Positions 1 through 9,605 are shown, numbered from the stretch's first letter. The stretch is DNA of 64,000 bases from JBMOPD01 sp049323615 (GCA_049323615.1 JBMOPD010000024.1:1-64000), one strand, 5' to 3'. The notes: generated by a model not told the origin, from the sequence alone. A program made the numbers and translations.

Positions 1-2
1 CC

Positions 3-263
3 GGAAGCGGGGGTTCCGGAGGTTGTTATCCGGCTCTTGGCGACGGAGCGTACGGAATGCCGGCCCGGCCGCAGGACGCGGCCGGGAGCCTGAATCGACG
101 CATGGATGCGGCGTTGAAGGCGGTCGGCATAACCGTAAGCGACGAGCATAGAGCCGGTTCAGCCGGAGGATTGGGAGCCCGGCTGGAAACCGCACCCCCG
201 GCCACATATTTTCATTGTTCGTGGTGTCGCATTGCGGCATGGGAGTCTGAATTCTGGGTTTAA
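3..263 (+). CDS. C-terminal fragment of an unrecognised protein
   Basis: This frame is open from the window edge to a TAA at 261-263, so it may be the tail of a gene that begins outside. An internal ATG at 57 with a weak GGAG eight bases upstream is an alternative start. The visible part begins with a Gly/Ser-rich linker, then a basic, Ala-rich stretch, and ends with a short segment containing two cysteines (CSWC) and a Trp-rich tail. I recognise no domain. A perfect terminator follows within ten bases, which supports a gene ending here. The frame could still be chance in GC-rich sequence. Confidence 0.3.
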   Translation, partial: GSGGSGGCYPALGDGAYGMPARPQDAAGSLNRRMDAALKAVGITVSDEHRAGSAGGLGARLETAPPATYFHCSWCRIAAWESEFWV

Positions 264-270
264 GAGTTCT

Positions 271-292
271 GCCGCCCGGTAGGGCGGCTTTT
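271..292 (+). terminator. Intrinsic terminator ahead of the secretion/pilus operon
   Basis: A perfect 7-bp GC stem (GCCGCCC/GGGCGGC) with a four-base loop (GGTA) is followed by TTTT. It ends only 23 bases before the first start codon of the next operon. There is therefore little room for a promoter in between, and it could act as an attenuator rather than a full stop. Confidence 0.7.
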
Positions 293-314
293 CTTATGAG
301 GAGGTGTTGAACAA

Positions 315-626
315 TTGTATGGTGACAGGCATCCTCTGGTGCAGAGAACCAATCCGGTCAGCTTTATCTTCGGGATCACCTTCACTCAGCTGCTGGCCGT
401 TTTGGCGGCGGGCAAACTGAGCTACGAACTGGCCGGGGTTATTCCGGCCCTGCCCGTCGATAATTTTTTTTTCAGGCACATTCATCACGGAATACCCCTG
501 TACATTACCGCCGGCCTCATTTTTATTGAAGATAACGTTACCGGGCGGATAATGGCGTTTAGTCTCTTTGACAAGCTGTCGGCAAGGTTCAGACGGAGAG
601 CGTTTTTATACAGCAGGGAGGAGTAG
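315..626 (+). CDS. Small inner-membrane protein, VirB3/PrgI-like
   Basis: A 103-residue protein starting at TTG with GAGGAGGTG seven bases upstream. Two hydrophobic segments (about residues 20-40 and 60-80) separate a short basic N-terminus from an Arg-rich C-terminus (RFRRR). This size, topology and position directly before a VirB4-type ATPase match the VirB3/PrgI class of type IV secretion inner-membrane subunits. The assignment rests on context and topology, not on a sequence motif I can point to. The next gene starts six bases downstream after its own strong ribosome binding site, which indicates one transcription unit. Confidence 0.5.
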   Translation: MYGDRHPLVQRTNPVSFIFGITFTQLLAVLAAGKLSYELAGVIPALPVDNFFFRHIHHGIPLYITAGLIFIEDNVTGRIMAFSLFDKLSARFRRRAFLYSREE

Positions 627-632
627 TATCGG

Positions 633-1475
633 ATGGCTGACCTGGTATTTTTTGCGGCAGTGGCTGCCGGCCTGTATTTTTTGCTTTTCGGGATGAAAAG
701 GGAAAAGAAGCTGAAAACCAGCCAGGACCTTATGAATTACAGGGAGATTTATCCGGACGGCATCATCGAGCTGCCGGGCCTGCGCTTCAGGCTGGTTATG
801 GAAGTGGAGCCGGTCAATGAAAGCCTGAAGTCCTTCAAGGAGCGGCAGAGCCTCTGGCTGGGGTTCAGAAACCTGGTTCAGACAATTAACATCCCCTGTA
901 CTTTCAAGATAGAAACCCGTTTCCTGGACCTCAGGGAATACCTGGCCAGCATAAAAAGGTGCTCTGACCCCAAAATGCCCCTGCTGAGGGATTACGGCCA
1001 CGAACTGTACCAGTGGCTGGAAAAAAAATCAGAAAACAGGCAGAACAGGGACCGGCGGTGCTACATCATCCTTAAAATCGACGCCGTCTCTAAAGGCGTC
1101 GAAAGCGGCGTTAAAACCGCCAATCCCCTTCTGAACAGCGCCCTTTCGTCGCTTGCCGGCCTGCAGAGGTCGGGCCTTCCCGAACGGGAGCTGCGCAAAA
1201 TGGCCATGGATGAGCTGAGGGTGATGTGCGGGGTGATCATTTCCGCCCTGGAGGGCCTGGACATTGTCTCCAGGCAGCTGAACAAAGAGGATGTGCTGGA
1301 CATGGTATACGGCGCCTTCAACCGCGACCTGGCCCCTTACTGCCGGATAGCCGACGCGGACCGGGAGGACATGTTTTCACTCTTCATGACTTCCAACACC
1401 CCTGAAGTTTTTCTGGAGGGAATCAACTATGAGCTTCTGGAAGAGGAAGAACAAAGAAAAAGAAAGGCCGTCTAG
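633..1475 (+). CDS. Membrane-anchored protein resembling a VirB4/TraC N-terminal domain
   Basis: A 280-residue protein with one N-terminal hydrophobic anchor (about residues 4-20) followed by a basic stretch and a long soluble domain. The ATG has GGGAGGAG ten bases upstream. The soluble part carries the feel of the split N-terminal domain of conjugative ATPases of the TraC/VirB4 group (a strand-rich 'FRLVMEVEPVNE' region, then a helical part). It has no Walker motifs. Its last 47 bases overlap the start of the ATPase gene, so translation is probably coupled. A plausible reading is that the N-terminal domain of VirB4 is here a separate polypeptide. No closer family was recognised. Confidence 0.45.
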   Translation: MADLVFFAAVAAGLYFLLFGMKREKKLKTSQDLMNYREIYPDGIIELPGLRFRLVMEVEPVNESLKSFKERQSLWLGFRNLVQTINIPCTFKIETRFLDLREYLASIKRCSDPKMPLLRDYGHELYQWLEKKSENRQNRDRRCYIILKIDAVSKGVESGVKTANPLLNSALSSLAGLQRSGLPERELRKMAMDELRVMCGVIISALEGLDIVSRQLNKEDVLDMVYGAFNRDLAPYCRIADADREDMFSLFMTSNTPEVFLEGINYELLEEEEQRKRKAV

Positions 1476-3426
1476 CAAGCAGCCCCCGGGCAAGGACCAG
1501 CCGGATATCATACTGGGAGCGGCAAATTTCAAGGATTTCATAGCTCCATCGATAATAAAAGAGGTTATCCCCGGCGACAAAAACATCCTGCGGCAGAGAT
1601 CAAACGACTATTACGTGGAAATCGGAAGCGCATCGGAGATGGTCAGGTATTTCCGCAATTTTTTCGCCGCCCTGACCGCCAGCTATACACACGCCGGCAT
1701 GCTGAACGGCCTTTTTGCCGGAGACTTCGGTGAGGCCGACTGCGATGTGGCCATCCACGTTAATCCCACCGATATGGAAAGGACCATGTGGAATCTGGAG
1801 CAGAAGATTGCCCAGAAAGAAGTGGCCTTCAAGGAAGAGCCCAACCCGGCCAGAAAGCAGAGGATTATAAGGGAGATTCAGGACCTGCAGCGCCAGCACG
1901 CAAACCTGGTAGCCGGTGATGAAAACATCTTCAGTACGGCCATCCAGGTGCTGGCCTCGGCGACGGATATCGAGGTTTTCAACCGGTTTTGCACCATGCT
2001 GATCAAGAGCTTCGCCGGCAGGGGGATTGTCCTGCGCCCCGCCGACGGCAACCAGCTGACGGCTCTTTTAAACATGACGCCGCTGGATCCGGGGAAGCTG
2101 GCCTACCCCTTCCGGAATGCCGAGGCCTCCAACCTGGCCGACTGGTTTCCCTTCGGTCTGGGCGGTATACGGCACCGGGACGGGATTGTAATCGGTGAAG
2201 ACAACCTGGGGAAACTGGTCTTTTTCAATCCCTGGCACCACCAGAACGGCAACTATAACATAGTGATTTTCGGACGGTCCGGCTTCGGCAAAAGTTTTTT
2301 AATCAAACTGATGGTGGCCAGGCTCCTGGTGACGCCCATTTTAACCCAGTCCGGGCCAAAAGAAGTGCGGGTGGCCGTTATCGACCCGGCGCCGGAAAAA
2401 GAATACCGCAATTTAATGTATGCCCTGGGTTTTCCCCATATTGAGCTGTCGCCTTACAGCGCACACCGGATTAATATGTTTGATGTTTACGAGCATGAGG
2501 ATGAAGACGGGAAAGTAAGGGTAAACATCGAAGAAACGGTCAAGGCGGTAAGAGCGGTGGTTTTCAGGATGATCAGGGGCTATGACAACAGGGACGAAAT
2601 TCTTACCGGCAATGTAAAAATTAAGATTGAAGGGCTGATCAAGAAGTTATATACCGACAGGGGTATTACTGAAAACCCCGATGACCTGTATGAACCCGTC
2701 AAGTCAACTGAACGGGTTTTTCAACTGGACCGGTGCAAAAAGGCCATGCCTGCGCTTTCGGATCTCTATGATTTGATGAAAGGCGACCCCGAACTGACAA
2801 AGGCCGCTGAAATATTAAAGACCTTTACCGGGTACGGGGGGTCCAAATCAAACTCCATCTTTGACTGCCGGTCAAATGTGGACATATCAAAGTGCCAGGC
2901 CTTCACAATCTGCGTGGCCGACCTGGATGAAGAGATTTTAAGGCCGCTGGGCCTTTTTATAGCCACCAAGTGGACCTGGGAAATATTCGGCAGCGACCGG
3001 TCAGTCTTAAAGATGATCGTCACCGACGAGTCCCAGCTGATCATGGACAAAAGTGTTCCCGAACTGGCCGGCTGGATGGAAAACGCCTTCCGCCGGGCCA
3101 GGAAAAAGAACATATCCATGTGCAGCGCCACCCAGGGATTTGAGGTTTTCCTGCGGGTGGAGCAGGGCTTGGGGGTGCTGAAAAATTCAACCACCAAGAT
3201 ACTGCTCAAACAGGACAGCGTGGATATCGAGGCGGTGCAGGAAAAGTTCAACCTCAGTGAGGGCGAGGCTGCCTGCACCCTGCTGTTTAAAAAGGGACAG
3301 GGGATAATCAAGGTGGACAACGATTCATCCCTCATTAATATCACCCATACCCCCAGGGAGTACATGATGTTTACCAGCGATCCCAACGACGTGGTGGAAA
3401 TGTTAAAGGGGGCGGCGGCCCGATGA
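1429..3426 (+). CDS. virB4: VirB4/TraC-family secretion ATPase
   Basis: A 665-residue AAA-type ATPase. The Walker A sequence GRSGFGKSF lies near residue 281. The hydrophobic strand and acidic Walker B (KMIVTDESQ) lie near 525. An Arg-rich segment before 'SMCSATQGFEVFL' matches the C-terminal motor domain of VirB4 proteins, which energise type IV secretion and conjugation machines at the inner membrane. The first 60 residues are charged with no membrane anchor. The ATG follows GGAGGG at 1416-1421 and lies inside the previous gene. No VirD4 coupling protein or relaxase is visible, so a DNA-transfer role is not supported. Its stop overlaps the next start by four bases. Confidence 0.85.
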   Translation: MSFWKRKNKEKERPSSKQPPGKDQPDIILGAANFKDFIAPSIIKEVIPGDKNILRQRSNDYYVEIGSASEMVRYFRNFFAALTASYTHAGMLNGLFAGDFGEADCDVAIHVNPTDMERTMWNLEQKIAQKEVAFKEEPNPARKQRIIREIQDLQRQHANLVAGDENIFSTAIQVLASATDIEVFNRFCTMLIKSFAGRGIVLRPADGNQLTALLNMTPLDPGKLAYPFRNAEASNLADWFPFGLGGIRHRDGIVIGEDNLGKLVFFNPWHHQNGNYNIVIFGRSGFGKSFLIKLMVARLLVTPILTQSGPKEVRVAVIDPAPEKEYRNLMYALGFPHIELSPYSAHRINMFDVYEHEDEDGKVRVNIEETVKAVRAVVFRMIRGYDNRDEILTGNVKIKIEGLIKKLYTDRGITENPDDLYEPVKSTERVFQLDRCKKAMPALSDLYDLMKGDPELTKAAEILKTFTGYGGSKSNSIFDCRSNVDISKCQAFTICVADLDEEILRPLGLFIATKWTWEIFGSDRSVLKMIVTDESQLIMDKSVPELAGWMENAFRRARKKNISMCSATQGFEVFLRVEQGLGVLKNSTTKILLKQDSVDIEAVQEKFNLSEGEAACTLLFKKGQGIIKVDNDSSLINITHTPREYMMFTSDPNDVVEMLKGAAAR

Positions 3427-5561
3427 TTATAAAAAATCTCCCGGTGATTGTATCTTTTTTTGTTGTGCTGGGATGTTGGCCCGCCGCGGGATGGGCCCAG
3501 GCCGGCAGGCCGGTGATGGATGCGGCCGTATCCATCCTGCCGGATAATAACATAGTCAGGGTTTCCTGGGCTCCCCAGGCGGGTGTGGGCCAGTATACGG
3601 TGGAAAGGTGGGAGGCTCAGGGCACCGATTTCTGGCACTTCAATGTAAATGATACCATGAAGCCCACCGATCAGACGCTGAAAATCAGGGGTATGGAATT
3701 GGAAAGGAAGGTTTTTATTCATCCCGCCAACCCGGGGAAAATGGTTGAGCTTTATGATCAGGACGTAAAGCCGCGATACACTTACTTTTACCGGGTCAAC
3801 GGGGGAAGAATCGCCGCCGTGGAAACCAGAAAAAAGCCGGTGATTCCCCTGACTGAAGAAAAAAAGAATGAAATAAGCAAAAGGCAGGCCGGTGAACAGG
3901 AGGAAATCGACCGGGAAGGAGGCGGGAGTTCATGGAGTGAACGTTCCAGGGCCTATGAGCAGTCGGCGGACTACCCCGAAAGGCTGGCTGCGGACCTGAT
4001 CATGGCCATACCGAACTGGCTGATTGAGGTTATCGGCCTCTATGACCCCATGGAACTGGTTTTTGAAATAGACTTGCAGGAGTCTTTTAAAAAGAAAGAA
4101 GCGCCGTCGGTGGCCAGAAAGGACCTGGTCTGGAATATTTATAGCAAAGATGAATTCAGGGTTATCGGCGACTTTTACAACAATGTCAGGCAGGCCGTGC
4201 CTGTATTTATGGCCGCCGGTATTGCCATCGCCGGTATGCTGGTGCTGTTCGGATCCACCAGCTCCCGGTCCGCACATACGGCCAGGGGATACATAATGGG
4301 TATTCTTTTATGCGCTCTACTGCTCAAGCTGGGCCCCTACCTGCTGGGCTTCTTTTTTGATGTAAACAGGGCCATCGTGGCGGTCTGCCACAGCACTATA
4401 GCTGATCAGGTACACCAGTCCTTTTTGCACAGCATTTACAACAAGGAAACCCGGTCCATCGGCTCCGCTTTGATGGCTTTGACAGCCTGCCTTTCCATAG
4501 GGGTGATCAATTTTCAGTTTGCGGTGCGCAAAGTATTCCTTGCCATTCTGGTCGGGATCCTGCCCATAGTCCTGATCAACGCCATCTATCCCGGCCGCAG
4601 GAATGCCCTGGCGGTATGGACCAGGGAGTTCACCTCCTATGTCTTTATGCCGGCCTGTTTTGCGGTGGGGCTGTCATTTTTTATTCATTTTCTAAACAGT
4701 GATCAATTCTGGGTTACCCTGGTATGCCTGCTTTCCCTGCCGGCCATAAACAGCCTGGTGAGGGGGGTGCTGGGTTTGTCGGACGCCGGTTTCACAGCCG
4801 GGGTCGGGTCCGCCCTGGGCATGGGGGCGCTCTTTTCCATGGGCAGCATGTTAAGTGGGGGCGGAGAGGGGAAAGGTGGTGCCGCGCAGAATCCGGCGGC
4901 GGGCGGTTTGGCCGGCGGCCCGGGTGTTGGTTCGGTTTTAGCAAAAGGCGTAGCCGGTTCGGCTTTGGCCGGTGGCGCTGCCGGGGCGGCCCTCGGGAAA
5001 GGGGCGCCCGGCGTTGTGGGATCGGTGGCCAGGGGCGCAGTGGGCCTTGGTGTTGCCGGATCCATGGCCCTGGCGGGAAGTATGGTCTCGGGGGCGGCAG
5101 CCGGGGACTCCGGCGCCGGCCTGGAATTTGGCGCCAGAGCCGGAAAGGCGGCCGGGTCGGCCCTTAACAGCGCAGGTTCCAGCATGAAAGGATTTCTGTC
5201 GGAGGTAAAGGAAAAGGGGCTGACGGGGGCTACGGGCATAGTTGACGGGTCCATGCTGATGGACCCCGGAGTAACGTCAAGCATCGCCGCCAGGGCGCTG
5301 GGCGGCAACGCCATAGGCAATACTGCGGCCGCTACCGCAGCTTCAGCTTCCAGGGCCGCCCGGTTTGTTTCCCCCCTGGTCGCTCCGGAAGCGAGGGAGA
5401 GGCTGGACCGGGTGTCCGAATTGGCCGGCCAGACTACTGATATAAGCGGGGAATTTGAAAAAATACGCCAGGCACAGCATTTCAGAAAAATGTTTGACAA
5501 AATACAAAAATCCCGGCACCCCGGGGGCTCCGGCGGCATTTACGGCTCCACCTGGAGATAG
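3423..5561 (+). CDS. VirB6/TrbL-like polytopic protein with signal peptide and Fn3-like domain
   Basis: A 712-residue protein starting at an ATGA overlap. The order is: an N-terminal signal peptide ending near AGWAQA (residue 26); a beta-rich module of about 100 residues resembling fibronectin type III (strand pattern V-W-Y with a 'YTYFYRVNG' strand); a charged linker; about six hydrophobic segments between residues 260 and 460; and a long Ala/Gly/Ser-rich low-complexity tail to about residue 640 with a short charged end. The membrane part and the Gly/Ala tail resemble VirB6/TrbL channel proteins. The secreted Fn3-like head is unusual for that family. The high-GC tail creates long false frames on the other strand. 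Confidence 0.55.
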   Translation: MIIKNLPVIVSFFVVLGCWPAAGWAQAGRPVMDAAVSILPDNNIVRVSWAPQAGVGQYTVERWEAQGTDFWHFNVNDTMKPTDQTLKIRGMELERKVFIHPANPGKMVELYDQDVKPRYTYFYRVNGGRIAAVETRKKPVIPLTEEKKNEISKRQAGEQEEIDREGGGSSWSERSRAYEQSADYPERLAADLIMAIPNWLIEVIGLYDPMELVFEIDLQESFKKKEAPSVARKDLVWNIYSKDEFRVIGDFYNNVRQAVPVFMAAGIAIAGMLVLFGSTSSRSAHTARGYIMGILLCALLLKLGPYLLGFFFDVNRAIVAVCHSTIADQVHQSFLHSIYNKETRSIGSALMALTACLSIGVINFQFAVRKVFLAILVGILPIVLINAIYPGRRNALAVWTREFTSYVFMPACFAVGLSFFIHFLNSDQFWVTLVCLLSLPAINSLVRGVLGLSDAGFTAGVGSALGMGALFSMGSMLSGGGEGKGGAAQNPAAGGLAGGPGVGSVLAKGVAGSALAGGAAGAALGKGAPGVVGSVARGAVGLGVAGSMALAGSMVSGAAAGDSGAGLEFGARAGKAAGSALNSAGSSMKGFLSEVKEKGLTGATGIVDGSMLMDPGVTSSIAARALGGNAIGNTAAATAASASRAARFVSPLVAPEARERLDRVSELAGQTTDISGEFEKIRQAQHFRKMFDKIQKSRHPGGSGGIYGSTWR

Positions 5562-5602
5562 GCGGGTGCGGGCGGCAATTATGCGAGAGGGGTTAATCTG
5601 CC

Positions 5603-7042
5603 TTGAGAATTCCGGCGGACGTGGGAAAAGGGTTGCTGCTGGTGCTGGTTAAAAAACTGATTGTCTGGCTTTTACCCTATATTGCCCCCGTTTTGCTGCT
5701 GGTCCTTTTATTTTTTTTCGTTTTCAGTATTCTGTTTCTGCTTCCAAAGTACATCGTTAAAGATGTAGAGGCCGGGGACAGTAATCTGTTCGGTAAGGTG
5801 GCGGCCATATTCACCACCGGCGAGCGGGACGACTGGAAACTGGCCGATGATCAAAAACTGTATCAAAAATATAAGGAACTTGACCAGAACTGGTTAAGCC
5901 GGTTCATGGACCAGGAAAAGCTTGATAATTCAAGGGTTGACCACCATGAGGGAAACGCGGCCAGGGAGGACGCCAGGGTAAAAGAAATATGGGGCCGTTT
6001 TTATGAGCCGGACGGCTGGATACCCGCGGAAAGGTCCCAGGCAATACAGCACAGCGTCAGCTGGGCTTTACTGGCCGCAGTGGACAGGGTGCTGGGGGAC
6101 CCGGTGATAACCGGACAGGAGGGCCGGAGGCCCGACCCGGAAGGACATTTTAAAGAGCTGGAGCCCAAGCTTGAGTGGCGGGATTTTGATCTGTACTACC
6201 GCCGCACCTGGACTGAAATATACGGCGCCGGCGCCAATGCCCGTGCCAGGAAAAACACCGCCATATACAAACACAGGATCAGGCTGCTGGCCGGGGTGCA
6301 ATCCTATGAGGCGGACAAAATCACATATCACTGGAAAATAAAGAGATATTATTACAAGGACCCCCATTCCGACCTGGTGGAAGAGGCGGTCTATCCGGAA
6401 TTCAAAGGTTTCCGGCAGCAAGGCCCGTACTTTGAGAAACTGCGCAACCTGCTTTTAAATCATCAGCTGGTTAAAGAAAGCGATTTGGAACTGGTGCTCA
6501 ACCTGGCCATGAACTATGATGAAGAATTTAAATATAATGTGAGCCTCATTTCCGGAAATATCACCGAGTTGTTTTTGGATACGGAAAACACGACATATCA
6601 GCCGACAGGCCCGCCGGGAAGATTTTTGTGGCCGGCGGGCAAATATATGTCGGTGTCCTCGGGATACGGCTGGAGAAAGCACCCTGTGCTGGGAGGGCTG
6701 AGGTTTCACCGGGGCATCGACATAGCCGTCCCCAGAGGAGCCCCGGTTTTATCCGCCTGGGACGGGAAGGTTATTCTGGCGGGCTGGGTATCGGGATATG
6801 GAAAGACGGTAATCATTGAGCACGGTCAATACAGGACACTTTACGCCCACCTGATGTCTTATGAGGCGGAGCCGGGGCGGGAAGTCAGGCAGGGAGAACA
6901 GATTGGCAGGGCCGACTCCACCGGATTATCCACCGGGGATCATCTGCATTTTGAAGTAAGATCCGGCCGGGGGCAGACAAATTATCATAATCCCATGGCG
7001 GTTTACCGCTCATTGCCCGGAGGGGAGGATGACAGCAATTGA
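5603..7042 (+). CDS. Membrane-anchored M23-family peptidoglycan endopeptidase
   Basis: A 479-residue protein beginning at TTG after GAGAGGGG. One long transmembrane helix (residues 12-45) is followed by about 290 residues of charged, mostly helical sequence of no recognised family. A C-terminal LytM/M23 zinc peptidase domain covers about 340-465. The zinc and catalytic signatures are present: HxxxD in RFHRGID (near 366), a YAHL segment, and HLHFE (near 446). In Gram-positive type IV secretion operons, a wall hydrolase of this kind opens the peptidoglycan for the channel. Placement after the VirB6-like gene fits that role. It overlaps the next gene by four bases. Confidence 0.8.
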   Translation: MRIPADVGKGLLLVLVKKLIVWLLPYIAPVLLLVLLFFFVFSILFLLPKYIVKDVEAGDSNLFGKVAAIFTTGERDDWKLADDQKLYQKYKELDQNWLSRFMDQEKLDNSRVDHHEGNAAREDARVKEIWGRFYEPDGWIPAERSQAIQHSVSWALLAAVDRVLGDPVITGQEGRRPDPEGHFKELEPKLEWRDFDLYYRRTWTEIYGAGANARARKNTAIYKHRIRLLAGVQSYEADKITYHWKIKRYYYKDPHSDLVEEAVYPEFKGFRQQGPYFEKLRNLLLNHQLVKESDLELVLNLAMNYDEEFKYNVSLISGNITELFLDTENTTYQPTGPPGRFLWPAGKYMSVSSGYGWRKHPVLGGLRFHRGIDIAVPRGAPVLSAWDGKVILAGWVSGYGKTVIIEHGQYRTLYAHLMSYEAEPGREVRQGEQIGRADSTGLSTGDHLHFEVRSGRGQTNYHNPMAVYRSLPGGEDDSN

Positions 7043-8946
7043 AAGTATACCTTGTGGTTGGCGCCGGAATGCATGAAAGTATGGCCGCGGTGCTGGAAAA
7101 GAACGGCTTCGATATAATAGGCTACGATTACACGATTGATGCCGCCGCCATAGCCTTGAAAAAAAAGCTGTTGGACCCCGACCTTTTCGTAATCAACGGC
7201 CTGGCCCAGGCGTCAGGGGCCACCGGGGGAGTAATCAACCGCAACCGCTCCCTGCTGGTTAAACTTAAAGAGATAAGGATGGCCGCGCCCCAAAGCAGGG
7301 TTCTGCTCCTCCTGCCCGGTGAAAATCCTCCCGAGGTGATTCGCGGTATTGTTTCCCTCGGCATTTATGATATACACCAGACCTCGCGGTTTGATGAACA
7401 AACCCTGCTGGACTGGATTGAAAGGCCCATGTCCATAGCGGATTTCGATCAATTCCACATCGGGCAGGTGCCGGACAGTGAACAGGGGGAGATACATTAT
7501 AGTCCTGAGAAAGAAGGGAGTAAACAAAAACCTTATTTTAAAAGGACGCTGGCCGGCTTCCAGTCCGGTAAGGGCCTGGTGGCAAGGATTGCCGGATCAT
7601 TTAGTGACGGCAAAGAAAATAAAGAACCGGTTAATGTAAGGCGGACAGGCGCCGTTGAGCGGAAAAGGACGGGCAGGCCAACAGCGGTGCTGGGCATTGG
7701 AGACGCCAGAATCGAAGACTGGATTAAAGCATATTTTTCAGATCAGATGGAAGCCGTTGCCTCCGCCGCCGAACCGGAAGAGATAAAGCAAAAGGTGACC
7801 GGCCTTTTCCCCGATATATTGATTTTAATGCGCCAAAGCGTTATCGGCGGGGTGCCCGGCGCGGATGAACTGTCCATATGGGCTGCCGGCCAGGTCCCGG
7901 CTGTTCTTTTTATTGTGGGTGAACTGGATGACGCGGGAAAGGAGATGGTTGACCGGGCCGGAAGCGCCGGGGTACGCCATATAATTTCCTGTGAAAAGGG
8001 CGGGTATATTTCCGGCGATGAACTGGTCTACGTCCTGACCGGCATAATCAGGGAAATGCAGGGTTCCGGCCAGGCCGGAGGGCGGAATGAGGCGGGCGGT
8101 TCATTTAATGGTGAAGCAAGGAAAACGATAAATTCCCTGCTGCAGGGGGCCGGCGCCTTCGGCAGGGCATTAAAGCAGCCGGCCGATTCAGTGACCGAAA
8201 AAAGCAGGGGAAGGGTGACGGCAAAGAAAAAAAGCCCCAAAATAAACATGGGCCACGGGTTGTCCCTGGAAGAGGAAGCCCGGCAGGTATATAGCCCGGA
8301 CCTGAAAAATCCCACCGCAATAATTCCCGGTGGGATTATTGCCGTGGTGTCGCCCTGGCGGCCCAACCTTGCCGGCAGGCTGGCGGCCCAGGCGGTTAAG
8401 ATATTGGGCCAGGCGGAAGGGAGCGAGGTGGTTTACATCGGGGCCGCCAGGGACAGTACCGGCGCCATATGGCTGGACGTACCGGACGAGGAGTTGATGA
8501 TGTCGGACTGGCGGGTGCCCGGTTCCTGTTACCCGATTATAAAAGACAACATAAGGATTTACGCTGTCGACCCGGTCAAGGACCTTATGCCCGGGAACGA
8601 AAGCGAGCTTTGGAACATTTTAAAACAGGCCAGGAAAACCTCAACCTACACGGTGATGGATTTTGCCGGTGACATATCGGCGGCGGAAAAGGCGGCCCAC
8701 CAGGGCCGTTCGGTTTTGCTGGTCGTATTGCCCGGCAATGACCCGGTGGAACTGAAGATATCGACCCTGTGGCTGAGGAATTTTATAGAAGGCAAACAAA
8801 ACGTCGTTACCGGCATTGACCTGCGGGGCGTACCTCCATCAGTACCAGACGGCCTGAAGCCCAAGGTGATTATAAGGAACAACCCGGCCGACGCCCTGAG
8901 CATGGCATTGGTTAAAAACAGCGATTGCGAGTTCATCTGGAGTTGA
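7039..8946 (+). CDS. TadZ/CpaE-like protein with receiver-like domains and degenerate P-loop domain
   Basis: A 635-residue soluble protein starting at TTG in a TTGA overlap. The N-terminal 130 residues and a second block near 210-340 have the alternating strand/helix look of receiver (CheY-like) folds. Basic, charged linkers separate them from a C-terminal Rossmann-like ATPase domain (about 425-635). There the expected deviant Walker A (KGGxGKT) is replaced by SPWRPNLAGRLAAQ near residue 436, so nucleotide binding is doubtful. TadZ/CpaE proteins place the Tad machine at the cell pole and typically combine an atypical receiver domain with a MinD-like ATPase. This is probably a structural paralogue of the TadZ encoded two genes later. 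Confidence 0.55.
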   Translation: MKVYLVVGAGMHESMAAVLEKNGFDIIGYDYTIDAAAIALKKKLLDPDLFVINGLAQASGATGGVINRNRSLLVKLKEIRMAAPQSRVLLLLPGENPPEVIRGIVSLGIYDIHQTSRFDEQTLLDWIERPMSIADFDQFHIGQVPDSEQGEIHYSPEKEGSKQKPYFKRTLAGFQSGKGLVARIAGSFSDGKENKEPVNVRRTGAVERKRTGRPTAVLGIGDARIEDWIKAYFSDQMEAVASAAEPEEIKQKVTGLFPDILILMRQSVIGGVPGADELSIWAAGQVPAVLFIVGELDDAGKEMVDRAGSAGVRHIISCEKGGYISGDELVYVLTGIIREMQGSGQAGGRNEAGGSFNGEARKTINSLLQGAGAFGRALKQPADSVTEKSRGRVTAKKKSPKINMGHGLSLEEEARQVYSPDLKNPTAIIPGGIIAVVSPWRPNLAGRLAAQAVKILGQAEGSEVVYIGAARDSTGAIWLDVPDEELMMSDWRVPGSCYPIIKDNIRIYAVDPVKDLMPGNESELWNILKQARKTSTYTVMDFAGDISAAEKAAHQGRSVLLVVLPGNDPVELKISTLWLRNFIEGKQNVVTGIDLRGVPPSVPDGLKPKVIIRNNPADALSMALVKNSDCEFIWS

Positions 8947-8954
8947 GGTGGAAT

Positions 8955-9605
8955 ATGTCAAAACTAAGAAAGATATCACACGTGCTGGTTGCATTTTTAC
9001 TGGCTTGCGCAGCCGGCGGCATTGTCTGGTATTACGTCAAAATCAACACTCCCGGCGTCAAAGTGGTGGTGGCCGCGGAAAAACTGCCCGTCGGCACCGT
9101 TATAGGGCCCCAGCATGTCATGGAGAAGGCTTACCCCCTGTCGGTGGCGCCGAAGGACGCCGAAAGATCACTGCAAAAGACCATAGGGAAAACCATAGTG
9201 TCCGGAACAGTTTTCCAGGGTGAGGTAATCCGCGGAGGGCACATTGCCGCCGACACGGGGAGCCTTAAAGCAGTCCTCGGTTCGGTGGCCCCGGGCAAAG
9301 AGGCCATCGACCTGCCGGCGGAAACAGCGGCCGGCATGAAGGGGGTGGCCGTAGGGGACCGGGTCAATGTGTTTACTGAAATAGAAATTGCCAAGGACAC
9401 TTCAGTGGTGGAATGCGTGGCCAGGGAGGCGGTTGTACTCCGCGTTCCGCCGGTGGGGGCAAGGGAAGACTCACTGGCGGCCGCGGCGGCAAAGGGAGCT
9501 TATGTAATTGCCGTTACCCCGGAGGAGTCTAAAAAGGTGGCCGAGGGGATAGTGCGCGGGAAGAAGTTTTCCATTACCCTGCTGGCAAAAGGGGGACAGC
9601 CGTAA
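8955..9605 (+). CDS. cpaB: CpaB/RcpC pilus assembly protein (SAF domain)
   Basis: A 216-residue protein. I chose ATG 8955 because GAGGTGG lies just upstream; the open frame begins 30 bases earlier inside the previous gene. An N-terminal signal anchor (about residues 7-28) is followed by a SAF/Flp-pilus-assembly module. It includes 'VVVAAEKLPVGTVIGPQHVMEKAYP' type features and an RcpC-like half with 'GVAVGDRVNVF'. CpaB acts on the outer face of the membrane in Tad pilus assembly and may bind the cell wall. It lies nine bases after the TadZ-like gene and overlaps the next gene by one base. A second CpaB is encoded at 20030. Confidence 0.8.
   Translation: MSKLRKISHVLVAFLLACAAGGIVWYYVKINTPGVKVVVAAEKLPVGTVIGPQHVMEKAYPLSVAPKDAERSLQKTIGKTIVSGTVFQGEVIRGGHIAADTGSLKAVLGSVAPGKEAIDLPAETAAGMKGVAVGDRVNVFTEIEIAKDTSVVECVAREAVVLRVPPVGAREDSLAAAAAKGAYVIAVTPEESKKVAEGIVRGKKFSITLLAKGGQP

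Noticed and set aside
2766..3722. 318-codon minus-strand frame across the VirB4/VirB6 junction
   Set aside because: It overlaps two well-supported genes and shows no domain or start signal.
4703..5539. 278-codon minus-strand open frame inside the VirB6-like gene
   Set aside because: It is the mirror of the Gly/Ala-rich, high-GC tail; it is Pro/Ala low-complexity, has no ribosome site, and lies in the middle of a tight operon on the other strand.
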